64,000 nt of DNA from Ramlibacter henchirensis (GTDB taxonomy: Bacteria; Pseudomonadota; Gammaproteobacteria; Burkholderiales; Burkholderiaceae_C), in NCBI RefSeq assembly GCF_004682015.1, contig NZ_SMLM01000001.1, forward strand, positions 2,108,001-2,172,000. Direction: 5' to 3'. Below the pieces are notes generated by a model. It was not told the DNA's origin, did no database searches, and was given only the letters and a program-made list of their open reading frames with translations. Each line of letters begins with the position of its first letter. Position 1 is the stretch's first letter. Position numbers and translations under genes: made by a program. Shown piece by piece: positions 28,717 to 38,328 of the stretch.

Positions 28717-29103
28717 TCAGCGGTCGGCCTCGCCGTCCTCGGATTCCGCGTCGCGGTCCGAATCCAGGTCGGTGAACTCCTGGCCGTCGGGGTCGGCTTC
28801 GGGGAAGCCGCTGCCGGAACCGGGCCCGTCTTCGATCGCCTCGCCGAGGTCCTCGCCGCTGTCGCCGGCGGCGTTCATGCGAACGATGCGGTCGGGCGCG
28901 ATGTCGGCGCCTTCCACAGCATCGGGGCCGAACACCGAGCCGCGCTCGCCGGTGCCGGCGCCGTCGGAATCGGCATGGTCCTCGAGCGTGCCGACCGCGT
29001 CGCTGCCGGTGTCTGAACTGTCGCTCGGACCCAGCAGGTCGGTGCTGCGGCCGCTGGGCTGGGCAGGCGCCGGATCGGCGCCCAGGATGCTGCTGTAGGC
29101 CAT
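28717..29103 (-). CDS. Acidic low-complexity protein, 128 residues
   Basis: A very acidic soluble protein (Asp, Glu, Gly and Ser dominate) that starts MAYSSILGADPAPAQPSGR and continues with LLGPSDSSDTGSDAVGT; the C-terminal half is a run of DSD/EDGE-like units. It looks intrinsically disordered and might act as a DNA mimic or a charge-based binding partner, but this is speculation. GGAAGGAG lies upstream of the ATG at 29103, and the stop is three bases before recQ, so translation is probably coupled. Similar short acidic proteins with the GPSDSSDSGSD motif occur in other Burkholderiales in my recollection, without a firm function. Confidence 0.7.
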   Translation of the reverse strand: MAYSSILGADPAPAQPSGRSTDLLGPSDSSDTGSDAVGTLEDHADSDGAGTGERGSVFGPDAVEGADIAPDRIVRMNAAGDSGEDLGEAIEDGPGSGSGFPEADPDGQEFTDLDSDRDAESEDGEADR

Positions 29104-29220
29104 GGGGACTCCTTCCTGTTTCCGAGCCCAGTGTGCGGCCCGGGTCCGCCGTTTGCCGTCGGAACCTGAGCGCGTTCGCTGTGGGACTACGGCTACGGCG
29201 GCCGCGCAACCGGAACACCC

Positions 29221-30228
29221 ATGGAACCGAACTCGCGGGACGGGCCGCCCCATCCCCTCGTCGTGATCGGCGCGTCGTTCGGCGGCGTCGAAGCGCTCAT
29301 GACCCTGGTCGCGGGCCTGCCGAAGGACCTGCAAGCCTTCGTGGCCCTGGTCCTGCATGTCGGGCACCACCCGAGCATCCTGCCGGAGCTGCTTTCGCGA
29401 GCAGGGCCGCTGCGGGCGGTGCATCCGCGCGAGGGCGAGCCGATGCAACTGGGCAGGATCTACGTGGCGCCGCCCGACCATCACCTGCTGGTGGGCGCCG
29501 GCGCGCTGCACCTGAGCCGCGGCCCGCGCGAGAACCACACCCGCCCGGCGATCGACCCGCTGTTCCGGTCGGCGGCCCTGCACTGGGGATCCGCGGCGAT
29601 CGGCGTGGTGCTGACCGGCGAGCTCGACGACGGCACGGCGGGGCTGGCGGCCATCAAGTCCTGCGGCGGCATCGCCGTGGTGCAGGACCCGCAGGAGGCC
29701 GCGGCGCCCAGCATGCCCGCGAGCGCACTGGGCAACGTGCAGGTCGACCACTGCGTGCTGCTGCCCGCGATCCCGCCGTTGCTGGTACGGCTGGTCGGGA
29801 CGGCCCCGCCCCGCGCGCCGCAGACGGCCCCGGAGGCGCTGGTGCGCGAGCAATCAATCTTCGAAGGAATCGATCCGATGGAAAACCTGAAGGCGATCGC
29901 GACTCCCAGCCAGCTGACCTGTCCTGAGTGCGGAGGCACGCTCTCCGAGATCCACGCGGGGCCGCCGCTGCGTTTCCGTTGCCACACCGGCCACGCCTAC
30001 AGCGCGAAGAGCCTGAACAGCGCGCAGGCCGAGAAGACCGACCACACCCTGCAGAGCAGCGTGCGCGCGCTCCAGGAACGCGAGCAGTTGCTGCTGCGCA
30101 TGGCCGCGGTCGCGCGGGCCCTGGACGATGAGCCGCAGGCCCACGCCGGGCTCCAGGAAGCCGCGCGCGTGCGGGAGCGCTTCCGGCGGCTGGCCGAGCT
30201 GCTGACGGCGGAGGCAGGCGGCGCATAA
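29221..30228 (+). CDS. Stand-alone CheB-type methylesterase with C-terminal zinc-ribbon-like domain
   Basis: A 335-residue protein. Residues 12-190 form a CheB methylesterase: Ser19 (GASFGG), His46 (LHVGHH) and Asp137 (LTGELDDG) supply the triad that removes methyl groups from receptor glutamates. There is no N-terminal receiver domain, so phosphorylation does not gate it directly. After a linker, residues 235-260 hold CPECGG and FRCHTGHAYS, a probable zinc ribbon, then a helical tail. Such proteins accompany CheB-CheR fusions. The gene precedes the 1532-residue CheB-CheR kinase by 22 bases on the same strand, so they form one unit. Confidence 0.88.
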   Translation: MEPNSRDGPPHPLVVIGASFGGVEALMTLVAGLPKDLQAFVALVLHVGHHPSILPELLSRAGPLRAVHPREGEPMQLGRIYVAPPDHHLLVGAGALHLSRGPRENHTRPAIDPLFRSAALHWGSAAIGVVLTGELDDGTAGLAAIKSCGGIAVVQDPQEAAAPSMPASALGNVQVDHCVLLPAIPPLLVRLVGTAPPRAPQTAPEALVREQSIFEGIDPMENLKAIATPSQLTCPECGGTLSEIHAGPPLRFRCHTGHAYSAKSLNSAQAEKTDHTLQSSVRALQEREQLLLRMAAVARALDDEPQAHAGLQEAARVRERFRRLAELLTAEAGGA

Positions 30229-30250
30229 TCGTCGGCCTCCCGCCGACCCC

Positions 30251-33200
30251 ATGTCTGAAGCCCCCGTTCCCGATCGCACCGAACAGGACGCCGGCACTGC
30301 CCTCGACGACACCATACCCGGCACAAGCTACGGCATGGTGCGGCTGGTCGCGCTGGGCGGCTCGGCCGGGGCGATCGAGGCGCTGCAGGAGTTCTTCAGC
30401 GGCATCCCGTCCGACTGCCCGCTGGCCTTCGTGGTGGCCATCCACCTTGGCACCGAACACGACTCCCAGCTCGCGGAGCTGATCCAGCCGAGGACGTCCC
30501 TTCGCGTGATGCGACTCACGCAGCGCGAACCGCTGCGGCCGGGCACGGTGTATGTGATCCCGCCGCGCAAGCTGATCCGGGTCGAGGGTGACTGTCTGGT
30601 GGTGGAGGACCGCCTGCCGGAGCAGAAGCGCCTCGTGGCCGTCGACCTGCTGTTCCGCACGCTGGCGGATTCGCATGGGGCCCACAGTGCGGCGGTCGTG
30701 CTGTCCGGCGCGGACGGCGACGGCGCCATCGGCATCAAGCGGGTCAAGGAGCGCGGGGGCCTTACCGTCGCCCAGGACCCCGAGGAGTGCAGGCATCCGG
30801 GCATGCCCCGCACGGCCATCGCCACGGGAATGGTGGACTGGACCCTCCCCGTGGCCGAGATGCCCAGCCGGCTCATGGCGTACTTCCGCCTCGAGGAGCA
30901 CCTGCGGCTGCCTGCCGAGGAAGCGCCGGAGGCGCCGCCGTCCGCCAGCCGCGACGCCGAGAACGAAGCGGCGCTGCGGGAAATCCTGGCCTTCCTGCGC
31001 ACGCGCACCGGGCGCGACTTCAACGGCTACAAGCGGGCCACGGTCGTGCGGCGCATCGCGCGCCGCATGCAGATCAACGGCACCGACCACATGGCCGGCT
31101 ACCTGAAGTTCCTGCGCACCCGGCCCGGCGAAGCGCCGGCGCTGCTGCAGGACCTGCTGATCAGCGTCACCAACTTCTTCCGCGACGCCGATTGCTTCGA
31201 GGCGCTCGAGCCGCACCTGGCCGAGATGCTGCGCGGCAGGCCGGCGAACGAGGCGGTGCGCATCTGGGTGCCGGGCTGCGCCACGGGCGAGGAGGCCTAC
31301 TCCCTGGCGATCCTCCTGTGCGACAAGAGCCGCGAGATGGACGCTCCGCCGCAGATCCAGGTGTTCGCGAGCGACCTGGACGAGGACGCCATCCGCACCG
31401 CGCGGGAAGGCCTCTATCCCGCCGCCATCGAGGCAGACGTCTCGCCGGAACGGCTGCGCCGCTACTTCAGCAAGGAGCACCGGGGCTACCGCGTTCGCCG
31501 CGAAGTGCGCGAGATGGTGCTGTTCGCGCCGCACGACGTGCTGAAGGATTCGCCGTTCTCGAGGCTGGACCTGGTGTCCTGCCGCAACCTGCTGATCTAC
31601 CTGGGCCGCCCCGCCCAGCAGCGGTTGTTCCAGACGTTCCACTTCGCGCTGCGGCCGCAGGGCCTGCTGTTCCTCGGCGCCTCGGAGAACTGCGAGGACG
31701 GGGGCAATTTGTTCACGGTGGTGGACAAGGGGAACCGCATCTTCATGCAGCGGCCGCTGCCGCGTCCGGCGCTGCTGCCGGTACCCACCGGGCCGAGCAC
31801 GCTGGTGCAGGCGCTCCATGGCGGCATGGCGCAGCCCACCATCGGCGGGCGGGCCTTCGAGCCGCCGCCGGTCGGCGGCCGGCTCCCGAAGGCGGGCGAG
31901 GAGCGCGGGGCGTCGTGGGGCGCGCTGCACCTGCGCCTGCTGGAGACGCTGGCGCCGCCGTCCATCCTGGTGGACCGCGACCACGAGATCGTGCACCTGT
32001 CCGCCAATGCGGGCCGCTTCCTGCAATTCTCGGGCGGCGAGCCCAGCCGCAACCTCCTGCGCGCGATCCACCCCGCGCTGCGGATCGAATTGAGGGCGGC
32101 GCTGTACCAGGCCTCGCAGTCGCGGGAGGCGACCGAGGTGGTCGTGGACCGCGTGCCGCTGCCCGAAGGGGAATCGACCGTCACGGTACGCGTGTGGGCG
32201 GTGCAGGACATGGGCGCCGACCTGTTCCTCGTGCTGCTCGACCCGCGGGCCGGCGAAGCACCCGAGGCGCGCGCCGTGCAGCTGCAGCAGAAGGACCCGG
32301 TGGCGACCCACCTGGACCGGGAGCTGGAGCGGCTCAAGACGCAGTTGCGCGAGACGGTGGAGCAGTACGAGGCGTCGACGGAGGAACTCAAGGCCGGCAA
32401 CGAGGAGCTGCAGGCCATGAACGAGGAACTGCGCTCGGCCACCGAGGAGCTGGAGACCAGCCGCGAGGAACTGCAGTCGCTCAACGAGGAGCTGACGACC
32501 GTCAACAACGAGCTCAAGGGCAAGGTCGACGAGCTGGCGGACGCCAACAGCGACCTGCACAACCTGATGGACGCCACGGACATCGCCACGGTGTTCCTCG
32601 ACCGCGGGCTGTCCGTCATGCGCTACACGCCGGCGGCGGTGCACCTGTTCAACCTGATCCCGTCCGACCTGGGGCGGCCGCTGTCGGACCTCGCGACGCG
32701 CCTGGACTACCCGGAACTCGCGGACGATGCACAGCGCGTGCTGGACAGGCTGGTGCCGATCGAGCGCGAGGTGGCCTTGCCCGACGGCACCTGGTTCCTC
32801 GTCCGCATGGTGCCCTACCGCACGGTGGACGACCGCATCTCGGGGGTCGTGCTCTCCTTCATCGACATCACGCGCCGCCGGCAGGCCGAGGAGGTCCGCA
32901 CCTGGTTGTCGGCCGTGGTCCACGCCTCCACCGACGGCATCGTCAGCTTCGCGCTGGACGGCACCATCCTGAGCTGGAACGCGGCGTGCGAGCGCATCTT
33001 CGGGTACACCGCGGCGGAGATGATCGGGCAGCCCCTGGACCTGCTCGCCCCGGGCCACGAGCAGTCGCAGCTGGACCAGATCAGCAAGCTGCGCGAAGGG
33101 GCGTCGGTCGAATACGAGACCGTGCGCCGGCGCAAGGACGGCCGCGAGATCCAGGTCTCGCTGTCGGTGTCGCCGATCCGCGATCCCGGCGGCTCGGTGA

Positions 33201-34849
33201 TGGGCGGCACCAGCGTCGTGCGCGACATCACGGATGCGCGCCGCGCGCAGCAGGCGCTGCGCGAAAGCGAGGAGCAGCTGCGCCTGGTGGTCGAGAACGT
33301 CCGTGAGTACGCCATCTTCTCGCTCGACCTGGAGCGGCGCGTCGTCAGCTGGAACCGGGGCGCCGAAAGGCTGCTCGGGTACAGCGAGAAGGAGGTGGTC
33401 GGGCAGATCGGCGACATCATCTTCACCGAGGAAGACCGGCGCGCGCGCGCACCGGAAGCGGAAGCACGAACGGCCCTCGAGCACGGTCGCGCGTCCGACG
33501 ACCGGGTCCACGTGCGCAAGGACGGCACGCCGTTCTGGGCCGAAGGCGTGGCGATGCTCATGCGCGACGAAAAAGGCCGCGCGATGGGATTCGTCAAGGT
33601 GCTGCGCGACCAGACCCAGGCGCGCGAGGCCAAGCAGGCCCTCGAGCGCAGCCAGGCCGAACTGCGGCAGTCGCTGGAGGAAACGCAGCTGGCGCGGCGC
33701 GCACTGGAAGCCGCCGACGCCGCCAAGGACCGCTTCCTGGCCGTGCTCTCGCACGAGCTGCGCAACCCGCTCGCCTCGATCGCCAGCGCGTCCGAGCTGC
33801 TGCTGATGCCCAAGCTGCCGGAGTCCGCCCGCGAGAAGGCGGCCGAGGTGGTGCAGCGCCAGGGCAAGGCGATGAAGGTGCTGCTGGACGAGCTGCTGGA
33901 CGTCTCGCGGCTCACGCTTGGGCGGCTGAACCTTTCCAAGCGGCCGGTGTCGGTGGCGCTGGTCGTCCACCAGGCGCTCGAGGCGACGCGTCCCCTGGTT
34001 CAGGCTGCGGCGCACGAACTGGTGGTGAGCCTGCCTGCGCATTCGGTGGAGGTGGAAGGCGACCCGCTGCGGCTGTCGCAGGTCGTGTCCAACCTGGTCA
34101 GCAACGCGGCCAAGTACACGCCCGAAGGCGGCCGCATCGAGGTCTCGGCCGAAGTCTTCAGCGACGAAGTGGTGATCCAGGTCAGCGACAACGGCATCGG
34201 CATGGAGCCCTCGCAGATCGACCGCATGTTCGACCTGTTCTCGCAGGGCGAGAGCGTCACGGGCCACTCCAACAGCGGCCTGGGCATCGGCCTCGCGCTG
34301 GCCCGCAACATCGTCGAGATGCACGGCGGCTGGATCATGGCCAGTTCGGCGGGCCCGGGGCAGGGCAGCCAGCTGAGGGTGGGCCTGCCGCTGCTGCACG
34401 TCGGCGATGCGGAGGCTGCCGTGCAGGCCGAAGAGCCGCGCATGCAGCCGCCTTCGCCCGCTCCCGCCGCCGAAGGCGAGCTGATCCTGGTCGCCGACGA
34501 CAACGGCGACGCGGCCTGGGGCCTGGCCAAGCTGCTGGAGCTGTCGGGCTTTCGCGCGGTGCTGGCGCGTTCCGGGGAAGAAGCGCTGCAGGTGGCCGAC
34601 GAGCACCGCCCCGCCATCGCGCTGCTGGACATCGGCATGCCCGACATCAGCGGCCACGAGGTCGCGCGGCGGTTGCGCAAGCAGGACTGGGGCCGCGAGA
34701 TGATCCTGATCGCGGCCACCGGCTGGGGCCAGGAAGCCGACATCCGCCACTCCATGGAAGCCGGCTTCGACGCCCACCTCACCAAGCCGCTGAACGTCGG
34801 GCGCATCCGCGGGCTGATCGAAGAGCTCAAGAGCAAGCGCAAGCCCTGA
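30251..34849 (+). CDS. CheB-CheR-PAS-histidine kinase-REC fusion protein
   Basis: A 1532-residue soluble signalling protein. Order: CheB methylesterase (about 28-215; Ser38, His65, Asp157), CheR methyltransferase (about 235-500; SAM motif VPGCATGEEAYS near 340), PAS-like region, a long Glu-rich coiled coil (about 685-770, repeated EELxAxNEEL units), three PAS domains (about 773-880, 885-1000 and 1010-1130), HisKA with His1168 in VLSHELRNP, HATPase (1265-1385; NLVSNAAKYT) and a C-terminal receiver (about 1410-1527; Asp1460 in LLDIGMPD). All catalytic residues checked are present, so opposing methylation activities and a kinase lie in one chain. No transmembrane segment is seen. It follows the separate CheB gene. 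No chemoreceptor gene is in the window. Confidence 0.93.
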   Translation: MSEAPVPDRTEQDAGTALDDTIPGTSYGMVRLVALGGSAGAIEALQEFFSGIPSDCPLAFVVAIHLGTEHDSQLAELIQPRTSLRVMRLTQREPLRPGTVYVIPPRKLIRVEGDCLVVEDRLPEQKRLVAVDLLFRTLADSHGAHSAAVVLSGADGDGAIGIKRVKERGGLTVAQDPEECRHPGMPRTAIATGMVDWTLPVAEMPSRLMAYFRLEEHLRLPAEEAPEAPPSASRDAENEAALREILAFLRTRTGRDFNGYKRATVVRRIARRMQINGTDHMAGYLKFLRTRPGEAPALLQDLLISVTNFFRDADCFEALEPHLAEMLRGRPANEAVRIWVPGCATGEEAYSLAILLCDKSREMDAPPQIQVFASDLDEDAIRTAREGLYPAAIEADVSPERLRRYFSKEHRGYRVRREVREMVLFAPHDVLKDSPFSRLDLVSCRNLLIYLGRPAQQRLFQTFHFALRPQGLLFLGASENCEDGGNLFTVVDKGNRIFMQRPLPRPALLPVPTGPSTLVQALHGGMAQPTIGGRAFEPPPVGGRLPKAGEERGASWGALHLRLLETLAPPSILVDRDHEIVHLSANAGRFLQFSGGEPSRNLLRAIHPALRIELRAALYQASQSREATEVVVDRVPLPEGESTVTVRVWAVQDMGADLFLVLLDPRAGEAPEARAVQLQQKDPVATHLDRELERLKTQLRETVEQYEASTEELKAGNEELQAMNEELRSATEELETSREELQSLNEELTTVNNELKGKVDELADANSDLHNLMDATDIATVFLDRGLSVMRYTPAAVHLFNLIPSDLGRPLSDLATRLDYPELADDAQRVLDRLVPIEREVALPDGTWFLVRMVPYRTVDDRISGVVLSFIDITRRRQAEEVRTWLSAVVHASTDGIVSFALDGTILSWNAACERIFGYTAAEMIGQPLDLLAPGHEQSQLDQISKLREGASVEYETVRRRKDGREIQVSLSVSPIRDPGGSVMGGTSVVRDITDARRAQQALRESEEQLRLVVENVREYAIFSLDLERRVVSWNRGAERLLGYSEKEVVGQIGDIIFTEEDRRARAPEAEARTALEHGRASDDRVHVRKDGTPFWAEGVAMLMRDEKGRAMGFVKVLRDQTQAREAKQALERSQAELRQSLEETQLARRALEAADAAKDRFLAVLSHELRNPLASIASASELLLMPKLPESAREKAAEVVQRQGKAMKVLLDELLDVSRLTLGRLNLSKRPVSVALVVHQALEATRPLVQAAAHELVVSLPAHSVEVEGDPLRLSQVVSNLVSNAAKYTPEGGRIEVSAEVFSDEVVIQVSDNGIGMEPSQIDRMFDLFSQGESVTGHSNSGLGIGLALARNIVEMHGGWIMASSAGPGQGSQLRVGLPLLHVGDAEAAVQAEEPRMQPPSPAPAAEGELILVADDNGDAAWGLAKLLELSGFRAVLARSGEEALQVADEHRPAIALLDIGMPDISGHEVARRLRKQDWGREMILIAATGWGQEADIRHSMEAGFDAHLTKPLNVGRIRGLIEELKSKRKP

Positions 34850-34899
34850 CCGGGCAGGACCCGATGATGCAGGCCGGGCGTGGCGGCTAGCATGCGCGC

Positions 34900-36393
34900 A
34901 TGACCTACCTGCTCGCGCTCGACCAGGGCACCTCCAGCTCCCGCAGCATCGTCTTCGACCGCCAGGGCGCCATCGTCTCGCTGGCGCAGCGCGAGCTGCC
35001 GCAGATCTACCCGCAGCCCGGCTGGGTGGAGCACGACCCGATGGAGATCTGGCGCGGCCAGCTGGCCACGGCGCAGGAGGCCCTGGCGAAGGCCGGCATC
35101 GGCGCGAAGGACGTGGCCGCGCTGGGCATCACCAACCAGCGCGAGACCGCCGTGGTCTGGCACCGCAAGACCGGCCAGCCGATCCACCACGCCATCGTCT
35201 GGCAGGACCGCCGCGGCGAGCCGTTGTGCGCGCAGCTGCGCGAGCAGGGCCATGCGCCGCTGATCCAGTCGCGCACGGGGCTGCTGATCGACTCCTATTT
35301 TTCGGGCACCAAGATCCGCTGGCTGCTGGACAACGTGCCGGGCGCGCGACAGCAGGCCGAGCGCGGCGAACTGGCCTTCGGCACCATCGACAGCTGGCTG
35401 CTGTGGCAGCTGACCGGCGGCGCGCTGCACGCCACCGACGTCAGCAACGCTTCGCGCACGATGCTGTTCGACGTGCACGGCAACGAATGGGACCAGGAAC
35501 TGCTGCAACTCCTGCAGGTGCCCGCGTCGATGATGCCGAAGGTGCTGCCTTCGAGCGCCGGGTACGGCCGAACGGTTGAAACGCTGCTGGGCGCCCCGGT
35601 GCGCATCGGCGGCGTCGCCGGCGACCAGCAGAGCGCGCTGTTCGGGCAGGCGTGCTTCCGCGAGGGCATGGCCAAGAACACCTACGGCACCGGCTGCTTC
35701 CTGCTGATGCACACCGGCGGGCGTTTCCAGCAATCGGCCAACGGCCTGCTCACCACCAGCGCGGCGCAGACATCCCAGCAGCCGCAGTACGCGATGGAGG
35801 GCAGCGTCTTCGTCGGCGGCGCGGTCGTTCAGTGGCTGCGCGATGGCCTCAAGGCCATCGAGAGCAGCGCGCAGGTGCAGGCGCTGGCCGAGAGCGTGCC
35901 CGACGCGGGCGGCGTGATGCTGGTGCCGGCCTTCACCGGCCTGGGCGCGCCCTACTGGAAACCCGATGCGCGCGGCACGATCACGGGACTGACGCGCGGG
36001 TCGACCGTCGCCCACATCGCGCGCGCCGCGCTGGAGAGCATCGCGTACCAGAGCGCCGCGCTGCTGCAGGCCATGAGCCGCGATGCGACCGCGGCGGGAT
36101 CGGCGCCCGTCGCCGAATTGCGCGTGGACGGCGGCGCCTGCGTCAACAACCTGCTGATGCAGTTCCAGGCCGACCTGCTGGGCATTCCCGTCGTGCGGCC
36201 GGCCATCACCGAGACCACCGCGCTGGGGGCGGCTTACCTGGCGGGGCTCTCCGGCGGCGTGTTCGCCGGGCCGCAGGAGCTGGAGAAGCTGTGGAAGGCC
36301 GAGCGCCGCTTCACGCCGACGCTGTCGCGCGACCGTGCCGGCGAACTGATGCAGCGCTGGGAGCACGCGGTGCGGCAGGCCACGCTGGCCTGA
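34900..36393 (+). CDS. glpK: Glycerol kinase
   Basis: Phosphorylates glycerol to sn-glycerol 3-phosphate in the cytoplasm; 497 residues, the normal length for this FGGY-family kinase. Visible signatures are [11 protein letters not shown] (phosphate 1 loop, residues 5-15), [41 protein letters not shown] and the FGGY signature region [17 protein letters not shown]. It lies 50 bases after the large signalling gene without an obvious terminator, but has no functional relation to it. No glpF or glpD is adjacent. Confidence 0.95.
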   Translation: MTYLLALDQGTSSSRSIVFDRQGAIVSLAQRELPQIYPQPGWVEHDPMEIWRGQLATAQEALAKAGIGAKDVAALGITNQRETAVVWHRKTGQPIHHAIVWQDRRGEPLCAQLREQGHAPLIQSRTGLLIDSYFSGTKIRWLLDNVPGARQQAERGELAFGTIDSWLLWQLTGGALHATDVSNASRTMLFDVHGNEWDQELLQLLQVPASMMPKVLPSSAGYGRTVETLLGAPVRIGGVAGDQQSALFGQACFREGMAKNTYGTGCFLLMHTGGRFQQSANGLLTTSAAQTSQQPQYAMEGSVFVGGAVVQWLRDGLKAIESSAQVQALAESVPDAGGVMLVPAFTGLGAPYWKPDARGTITGLTRGSTVAHIARAALESIAYQSAALLQAMSRDATAAGSAPVAELRVDGGACVNNLLMQFQADLLGIPVVRPAITETTALGAAYLAGLSGGVFAGPQELEKLWKAERRFTPTLSRDRAGELMQRWEHAVRQATLA

Positions 36394-36437
36394 GCCTGCC
36401 CGCCAGAGATCGATCACTTCGCGCGAAAGGAGTCCCC

Positions 36438-36986
36438 ATGAAGCTCGTCCCACTTGCCTTCACGATCATCGCCGCGGCCTTCGCCTGCGGCGCGTCCGCG
36501 CAGAACCTCAAGCCCGGCCTGTGGCAGGTGCAGCAGAAGGTCTCGGGCAATCCCGAGATGCAGCGCGAGGTGGAGGAGATGCGCAAGAAGATGGCGACGC
36601 TGCCGCCCGAGCAGCGCAAGCAGATGGAGGACATCATGGCGCGCCGCGGCGTCCAGATGGGGCCGTCGGGCCACAGCGTGCGGATGTGCCTGACGAAGGA
36701 AATGGTCGAACGCAACGAGATCCCGGCCACCCAGGGCGACTGCAAGATCACGCAGCAGCAGCGCACCGGGAACACGCTGAAGGCGGCGTTCACCTGCAGC
36801 AACCCGCCCTCCAGCGGCCAGACGGTCGTCACCTTCACCAGCCCCGAGGCCTACACCATGAAGACGACGGCCACCGGCGCGGTGGGCGGCAAGACGGAAA
36901 GCATGACGGTGGAGGGCACCGGCAAGTGGCTGGGCGCCGATTGCGGCGAGGTGCGGCCCGTTACGCCGCACGGCGCCGCGAAGTAG
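36438..36986 (+). CDS. DUF3617 family periplasmic protein
   Basis: A 182-residue exported protein with signal peptide MKLVPLAFTIIAAAFACGASA, cleaved near residue 22. The mature start NLKPGLWQVQQKV is the hallmark of DUF3617 (PGLWE-type opening), followed by a Met/Glu/Lys-rich helix (EEMRKKMATLPPEQRKQMED) and a beta-rich part with Cys in RMCLTKEM, GDCKI, FTCSNP and DCGEV, enough for two disulfides. AAAGGAG lies about six bases before the ATG. Function is unknown; proteins of this type are widespread in Burkholderiales. A 10-bp palindrome, TTCGCGCGAA, lies just before the ribosome-binding site. Confidence 0.85.
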   Translation: MKLVPLAFTIIAAAFACGASAQNLKPGLWQVQQKVSGNPEMQREVEEMRKKMATLPPEQRKQMEDIMARRGVQMGPSGHSVRMCLTKEMVERNEIPATQGDCKITQQQRTGNTLKAAFTCSNPPSSGQTVVTFTSPEAYTMKTTATGAVGGKTESMTVEGTGKWLGADCGEVRPVTPHGAAK

Positions 36987-37075
36987 CCGGCGAGCTCTAC
37001 CGCGCCGCGCTGTTTTTGCATTTCGGAACAGCGGCGTGTGGCCCGCGGGCTGCGCGGCTGTGGTGCACTGGCCGG

Positions 37076-38326
37076 ATGAACGCGCGGCACCCTGGGATCT
37101 TCCCCACCTTCTTCCTCTCGGGCTTCGAATGCTCGACCTTCCGCTGGAAGGACGGGCGGCGCCGCGACCTGGTCGCGGAGACGCACCACCGCGAGAACGC
37201 GCTGCGCGACTACGAAGTGTTGCGGGACCTGGGCATCGCCGTGTCCCGCGAGGGCATCCCCTGGCCGATGGCGGACCAGGGCGGCGGCCGCTACGACTTC
37301 AGTTGCATCAAGCCGATGGTCGAAGCGATGCGGCAGACGCGAATCACGCCGGTCTGGGACCTGTGCCACTACGGCTACCCGGACGATGCGGATCCTTTCG
37401 CCGATGCGTTCAGCGATCGCTTTGCCGAGTACTGCCGCGCCGCCGCGCGGCACGTGCAAGGCGAACTGCCCGGCCCGTACTTCTTCACGCCGATCAACGA
37501 GATCACCTTCTTCGCCTTCTGCGGCGGCGAGTGGGGTTGGGTCGCGCCGTACGGAAAGGACCGTGCCACGCGCGAGCGGCTGAGGGTGGCCTTGTGCCGC
37601 GCGGCGATCGCAGGCGTCAAGGCGATCCGCGAGGTGATTCCGGACGCCCGCATGATCCACGTCGATCCGCTGGTCCAGGTGGTCGCGCCGGCCGACCGGC
37701 CCGACCAGAAGGAAGCGGCCGAACACGAAACCTTTGTCGACACCTACCTGGCCTGGGACATGCTGTGCGGCAAGGCGCATCCGGAGCTGGGCGGCACGCC
37801 GGAGATCCTGGACATCGTGGGTGCGAACAACTACTCGTTCGGGCAGATGGAGTACCGCGAGCAGGGGCCGCACCAGGCCTTGCCGCCGGACCATCCCGGC
37901 ATCGTGCCCCTGTGCGAGTTGCTGCGCCGCGTGTGGGAGCGCTACCGCCGGCCGATGCTGATCGGCGAGACCAGCGGCATGGGCAAGGGCCGGCCCGACT
38001 GGTTGCGCGACGTGATGGAAGAGTCGATGGCCGCCGTCAACCAGGGCATGGACCTGCACGGCGTGTGCCTCTTCCCCGGCGTGGACATGCCCGACTGGCA
38101 CACCGGCGAGTGGCTGCACAACGGCATCTGCGACCTGGTCGAGTGCGAGGACGGCCTGCGCCGCGTGCCGCATGGCCCTTACGTCGACGAACTGCGGCGC
38201 TGGCAGAAGGAATTGAACCGGGTGACCCGGCTGGACGAGGACCCTTTCAGCGACCCGGTGGACCTGCAGGACGTGATCGACGCGGCGCGGCGGCTCGCGC
38301 CGAAGCCGGACGCCAACTGGCACTGA
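37076..38326 (+). CDS. Divergent family-1-like glycoside hydrolase
   Basis: A 416-residue TIM-barrel protein resembling beta-glucosidases (COG2723). It has NE at 141-142 in FFTPINEITFF, the expected acid/base Glu142, and Glu298 in LIGETSG as the likely nucleophile; spacing and order fit clan GH-A. The N-terminal FLSGFECST and FRWKDGRRRD replace the usual GH1 opening, and the C-terminal region HTGEWLHNGICDLVECEDG differs from classical enzymes, so substrate cannot be inferred. No signal peptide. It stands alone, convergent with the PAS kinase gene two bases away. Confidence 0.78.
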   Translation: MNARHPGIFPTFFLSGFECSTFRWKDGRRRDLVAETHHRENALRDYEVLRDLGIAVSREGIPWPMADQGGGRYDFSCIKPMVEAMRQTRITPVWDLCHYGYPDDADPFADAFSDRFAEYCRAAARHVQGELPGPYFFTPINEITFFAFCGGEWGWVAPYGKDRATRERLRVALCRAAIAGVKAIREVIPDARMIHVDPLVQVVAPADRPDQKEAAEHETFVDTYLAWDMLCGKAHPELGGTPEILDIVGANNYSFGQMEYREQGPHQALPPDHPGIVPLCELLRRVWERYRRPMLIGETSGMGKGRPDWLRDVMEESMAAVNQGMDLHGVCLFPGVDMPDWHTGEWLHNGICDLVECEDGLRRVPHGPYVDELRRWQKELNRVTRLDEDPFSDPVDLQDVIDAARRLAPKPDANWH

Positions 38327-38328
38327 GG

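Noticed and set aside
29654-34777. Uninterrupted 1707-codon minus-strand frame
   Set aside because: It is exactly antisense to the CheB-CheR fusion and the preceding CheB gene, which have full sets of conserved motifs. Its translation is Gln/Arg/Ala/His-rich and matches nothing; it is a product of GC-rich codon usage.
36419-36428. TTCGCGCGAA palindrome before the DUF3617 gene
   Set aside because: A 10-bp palindrome arises readily by chance in GC-rich DNA; there is no second copy or known operator match.
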